Shown piece by piece: positions 44,061 to 47,285 of a stretch of DNA of 47,285 bases. The DNA comes from Planctomycetaceae bacterium. GTDB taxonomy: Bacteria > Planctomycetota > Planctomycetia > Pirellulales > Thermoguttaceae. Made by a program: the position numbers and the translations under genes. The DNA lies in assembly GCA_012719125.1 (NCBI GenBank), contig JAAYAY010000217.1, forward strand, positions 1 to 47,285. Direction: 5' to 3'. The notes under the pieces were generated by a model that was not told where the DNA came from, searched no databases, and was given only the letters and a program-made list of their open reading frames with translations. How positions within the stretch are numbered: the stretch's first letter is position 1; every line of letters starts with the position of its first letter.

Positions 44061-46772
44061 ATGAAGACCAAGACGAGCGAGATGCTCACGCTCCGGGACC
44101 GTCTGTCCCAGTTGACCTATATCGAAGCCTGCAAACTACTTGGCCCCGACGGCCAGAAGCTGATCCAGCAGGGCTCCACCTACGAAACGGAGGATTTCGA
44201 GCAGGACGTCTACCTCGGCGACGACCTGTTCCGCTTCAATCTCCGCAACGCCGGGTGGGGCCAGGGCGCCGACCCGATCGTCACCATCACCCTCATGGCC
44301 GAGGTGCCCCAGCGGCTCCGCTTCAACTGCACGCACTGCTCCAATATGTGCGAACACATCGGGGCGGCCGTCTCCCTCATCCTGGAGGAAAAATCGGCCC
44401 TCGGCCTGGCCGTGCTGCCCCCCGACCAGATCCCCATGGAGAGCCTCAGCGAGGAAGAACTGGTCGCCCAGGCCCTGGCCGAACGCCAGGAGCGGGCCAA
44501 CGAAGAAACCTTCCGCCTCCAATCACGCAACACCAAGAAGCCCTGGACCGACTACCTCCTCACCAGCGCTACCTCCGGCAAGACCTATCGCCTCGCGCTC
44601 CGCGGCGAGGATCGCGGCGAGTCCTACTGCAGTTGCCCCGATTTCCGCACCAATACGCTCGGCACCTGCAAGCATATCATGTACGCCCTCGATCGGGTGA
44701 AGAAGCGATTCACGGCCGCCGAGCGAAGCCGCAAGTTCCGGCAGCGCGACGCCTGCGTTCACCTGCTCTATGGTGAGGACCTCACGCTCCACCTGCGTCT
44801 GCCGGACAACGCCGCCGACGAGGCCCTCAAGATCGCCGGTCCTGCCGCAAAGAAACCCGTCGAGGACGTGTCGGACCTGCTCTCGCGGGTACGCCGGTTG
44901 GAAAAGGCCGGCGTCGACGTGACGATCTATCCCGACGCCGAAGAATACATCAACCGGCGGCTGTTCCAGGACCGAATCGCCCAGCACATGGACGAAATCC
45001 GCAAGGCTCCCGCCAAACATCCCTTGCGGACCGGGCTCTTGAAGACGCCGCTCCTTCCCTATCAACTCGACGGCATCGCCTTCGCAGTCAAGGCGGGCCG
45101 GGCGATCCTGGCCGACGACATGGGACTCGGCAAGACGATCCAGGGCGTCGGCGTTGCCGAAATGCTCGCCCGCGAGGCCGATATCCGCCGCGTGCTCGTC
45201 GTTTGCCCCACCTCGCTCAAGTCGCAATGGCGCAACGAAATCCACCGCTTCACCGACCGCGACATCCAATTGATCGTCGGCCGGGCCGCCGATCGGGCCG
45301 AGCAGTACGGCAACGAGTGCTTCTTCACAATCTGCAACTACGAGCAGGTCCTCCGCGACATCCTCTCCATCGAACGCACCCGCTGGGACCTGATCATTCT
45401 CGACGAGGGGCAGCGGATCAAGAATTGGGAATCGAAGACCGCCCGGGTCGTCAAAGGGCTCAAATCCCCCTTCGCCCTGGTCCTCTCGGGCACGCCCCTG
45501 GAGAATCGTATCGACGACCTCTTCTCCGTCGTTCAGTTCATCGACGATCGGCGCCTGACGCCCGCCTTCCGTTTCTTCAACCGCCATCGCGTGGTGAACG
45601 AGAAAGGCAAGGTGCTCGGCTATAAGAACCTCGACGAGCTGCGCGAAAGGCTCCGGCCGATCCTCCTCCGCCGCACGCGGGAATCGGTCCTCGACGAACT
45701 GCCGCCCCGCACCACGGAGATTCTGCGGGTCCCGCCCACGGGCGAACAACTCGAATTGCACCAGACGCACATGCGGATCGTCTCCCACATCGTCCGCAAG
45801 CGCTACATCACCGAGATGGACCTGCTCCGGCTGCAGAAGGCCCTGCTCATGTGCCGCATGAGCGCCAACAGTACCTACCTGGTCGACAAGCAACAGCCCT
45901 CCTATTCCTCGAAACTCGAACACCTCGAAGAACTGCTCGACAACCTGTTCGCCGAGGCGGATCGCAAGGCGGTGTTGTTCTCGGAATGGACCACCATGCT
46001 CGATTTGATCGAGCCGCTGCTCAAGCGGCGCAATCTCGATTACGTTCGCCTCGACGGCTCCGTGCCCCAAAAGAAGCGGCAGCAACTAATCCACCAGTTC
46101 CAGCACAACGAGTCGTGCCGGCTGTTCATTACTACCAACGCCGGTTCGACCGGCCTGAACCTGCAATCGGCCAACACGGTCATCAACGTCGATCTCCCCT
46201 GGAACCCGGCCGTCCTCGAACAGCGCATCTCCCGGGCTCATCGCATGGGCCAGCGCAATCCCGTCCAGGTCTACTTGCTGGTCACGGAAGAAACGCTGGA
46301 AGAGAAGCTGCTGACCACCCTCTCGGCCAAAAAGGAGTTAGCCCTGGCCGTGCTCGACGCCGACTCGGACGTCACCGAAGTCGACATGGTCAGCGGCATG
46401 GAGGAACTCCGCCGCCGCTTGGAGGTGCTGCTGGGCGCCAAGCCCGAAGCCCCGGTCGACGAGACGAGCCTCGAGCGCTCGAAGCAGGAGGCGGAGGCCG
46501 CCAAAGAACGTCAGGCCCGGGTGGCCGAGGCCGGCGGCGAACTGCTCGGCGCCGCCTTCAAGTTCCTGGGAGAACTCGTCAGCCAGACGCCCGACTCCCA
46601 GCCCGCCCCCCAGGGACTCGTCTCCCAAGTCCGGGAAGGGCTCCAGCAGTGCGTCCAAGTCGACGAAACCGGCAAGCACCGCCTGACGGTGGCCTTCCCC
46701 GACGCCAAGGCCGTCGAGAACCTGGCCGGCGTGCTCGCCCGGTTCCTGGTGGCCGGAAAAGCGACCGATTGA
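44061..46772 (+). CDS. SNF2-family helicase with two SWIM-type zinc motifs
   Basis: 903 residues. Two Cys/His motifs lie at the N-terminus: C90-x2-C93-x3-C97-x-H99 (NCTHCSNMCEHIGA) and a classical SWIM finger C190-x-C192-x10-C203-x-H205. The ATPase core has Walker A DDMGLGKT (352-359), motif II D448-E-G-Q, SGTPLENR and, in lobe 2, GSTGLNLQSANTVINVDLPW and SRAHRMGQRNPVQVY. The C-terminal 130 residues are a charged helical tail. SNF2 proteins translocate on double-stranded DNA; bacterial RapA-like and SWIM-SNF2 members act in transcription recycling, repair or defence. The start at 44061 with an upstream GGAAGG is preferred over frames open from 43692. Confidence 0.9.
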   Translation: MKTKTSEMLTLRDRLSQLTYIEACKLLGPDGQKLIQQGSTYETEDFEQDVYLGDDLFRFNLRNAGWGQGADPIVTITLMAEVPQRLRFNCTHCSNMCEHIGAAVSLILEEKSALGLAVLPPDQIPMESLSEEELVAQALAERQERANEETFRLQSRNTKKPWTDYLLTSATSGKTYRLALRGEDRGESYCSCPDFRTNTLGTCKHIMYALDRVKKRFTAAERSRKFRQRDACVHLLYGEDLTLHLRLPDNAADEALKIAGPAAKKPVEDVSDLLSRVRRLEKAGVDVTIYPDAEEYINRRLFQDRIAQHMDEIRKAPAKHPLRTGLLKTPLLPYQLDGIAFAVKAGRAILADDMGLGKTIQGVGVAEMLAREADIRRVLVVCPTSLKSQWRNEIHRFTDRDIQLIVGRAADRAEQYGNECFFTICNYEQVLRDILSIERTRWDLIILDEGQRIKNWESKTARVVKGLKSPFALVLSGTPLENRIDDLFSVVQFIDDRRLTPAFRFFNRHRVVNEKGKVLGYKNLDELRERLRPILLRRTRESVLDELPPRTTEILRVPPTGEQLELHQTHMRIVSHIVRKRYITEMDLLRLQKALLMCRMSANSTYLVDKQQPSYSSKLEHLEELLDNLFAEADRKAVLFSEWTTMLDLIEPLLKRRNLDYVRLDGSVPQKKRQQLIHQFQHNESCRLFITTNAGSTGLNLQSANTVINVDLPWNPAVLEQRISRAHRMGQRNPVQVYLLVTEETLEEKLLTTLSAKKELALAVLDADSDVTEVDMVSGMEELRRRLEVLLGAKPEAPVDETSLERSKQEAEAAKERQARVAEAGGELLGAAFKFLGELVSQTPDSQPAPQGLVSQVREGLQQCVQVDETGKHRLTVAFPDAKAVENLAGVLARFLVAGKATD

Positions 46773-46780
46773 ACAGTCTC

Positions 46781-46896
46781 GCGCGATTCCCGGAAAAAGG
46801 TGACAGCCACTTTTGTGCGAAGCACCGGGCACCGACCGAAGGTCGGTCGGGCCGTTCCGGCAAGACGTGGCTGTCACCTTTTTCCGGGAATCTCGC
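46781..46896. mobile_element. 116-bp element with 30-bp terminal inverted repeats
   Basis: Left arm 46781-46810 and right arm 46867-46896 match at 29 of 30 bases (GCGCGATTCCCGGAAAAAGG then TGACAGCCAC). The 56-bp centre holds a small ACCGACC-GAA-GGTCGGT hairpin. It encodes no protein and is probably a non-autonomous REP/MITE unit mobilised by a transposase elsewhere. It begins 8 bp after the helicase stop and could also act as its terminator. Confidence 0.8.
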
Positions 46897-47067
46897 ACGG
46901 CCGAAATCGCAACAAAAGCAGACGAAATAGAGAGTTCCCCTCGCCGGCCCAGTCACCAAAATGAAACCAAGTCAAGTCGGCTTTCTCAGAAAAGGAAATC
47001 AGCACAAGTTTCCAACATGACCTTCGAGCGACGGAGATTGCTCTTCCATATCGGGAGGTGAAGTCAA

Positions 47068-47145
47068 ATGTTCGCCAGTCTGCTCGCCTTCATGAGTTCC
47101 TGGGTCGGCATCCTTGTTCTTCTGGCGATTGACGGGTGGCCTTGA
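47068..47145 (+). CDS. Possible 25-residue membrane peptide
   Basis: ATG at 47068 is preceded by GGGAGG with a 9-nt gap to the start. The peptide MFASLLAFMSSWVGILVLLA then IDGWP is one hydrophobic helix with an acidic end. Size and hydrophobicity resemble small regulatory membrane peptides or type I toxins, but the only evidence is the ribosome site and composition. The final 140 bp of the window hold nothing else I can support. Confidence 0.35.
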   Translation: MFASLLAFMSSWVGILVLLAIDGWP

Positions 47146-47285
47146 TCGATCGTCAGTTGCAACCACCGTGTGCCACTCTACGCCGTTAACCATACCGAAC
47201 AGCGGGAAGAAGTGATATTGCAAAAAATGCCTTGATACGGCAAGGATTCTTGTTTTTCAGGATAGATCCTGGACTGCATTCATCG

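Overview
The window is GC-rich, densely coding bacterial DNA, most probably from a planctomycete (Planctomycetota, Pirellulales-like). The best taxonomic pointers are a secreted CAP-domain protein that opens with the planctomycete-type LESLESRTLLS surface-protein motif (36464-39040), PD40/TPR and PA14/PKD surface proteins, a DUF2961 glycosidase, and several short dispersed repeats of the kind common in that phylum. This placement is inference from content; no rRNA or other marker gene is present. I saw no tRNA, rRNA or CRISPR array.

Layout. Positions 1-4840 hold TPR and membrane proteins that look partly damaged: a TPR gene without a convincing start, a YfhO-like protein lacking its membrane core, and an intact PD40/TPR protein with one CxxCH motif. 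Positions 5186-11885 are the most intriguing block, a same-strand cluster of four radical SAM proteins (three with B12-binding-like N-terminal halves) and one flippase-like membrane protein. Positions 12964-16910 carry oxidative pentose-phosphate genes (gnd, an SDR, zwf). An MBL hydrolase, glycerol kinase (glpK, with a good sigma70-like promoter) and a secreted glycerophosphodiester phosphodiesterase follow, then a large PA14/PKD/TPR protein.

Positions 25136-30584 form an apparent efflux operon: zinc-finger-like small protein, Cys-rich membrane miniprotein, DUF2892 protein, RND adaptor and RND pump. Next come a GH172-type (DUF2961) protein, a membrane-anchored thioredoxin with a clear terminator, and a large glycoside hydrolase. 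These suggest glycan and lipid scavenging by a cell with a strong export and redox apparatus.

Positions 35577-43200 are a zone of decay and mobile debris: a broken REP-associated tyrosine transposase flanked by two mirror-image REP hairpins; a PMT-type glycosyltransferase interrupted by one in-frame TAG; a 114-bp structured repeat, 95% identical to a copy 17 kb away, that truncates an ECF sigma factor gene; and remnants of three defence genes (HsdR, a defence-type ABC/AAA ATPase, a PDDEXK_4-like nuclease). An intact SNF2 helicase with two SWIM-type zinc motifs (44061-46772) follows, then a 116-bp inverted-repeat element and a possible 25-residue membrane peptide.
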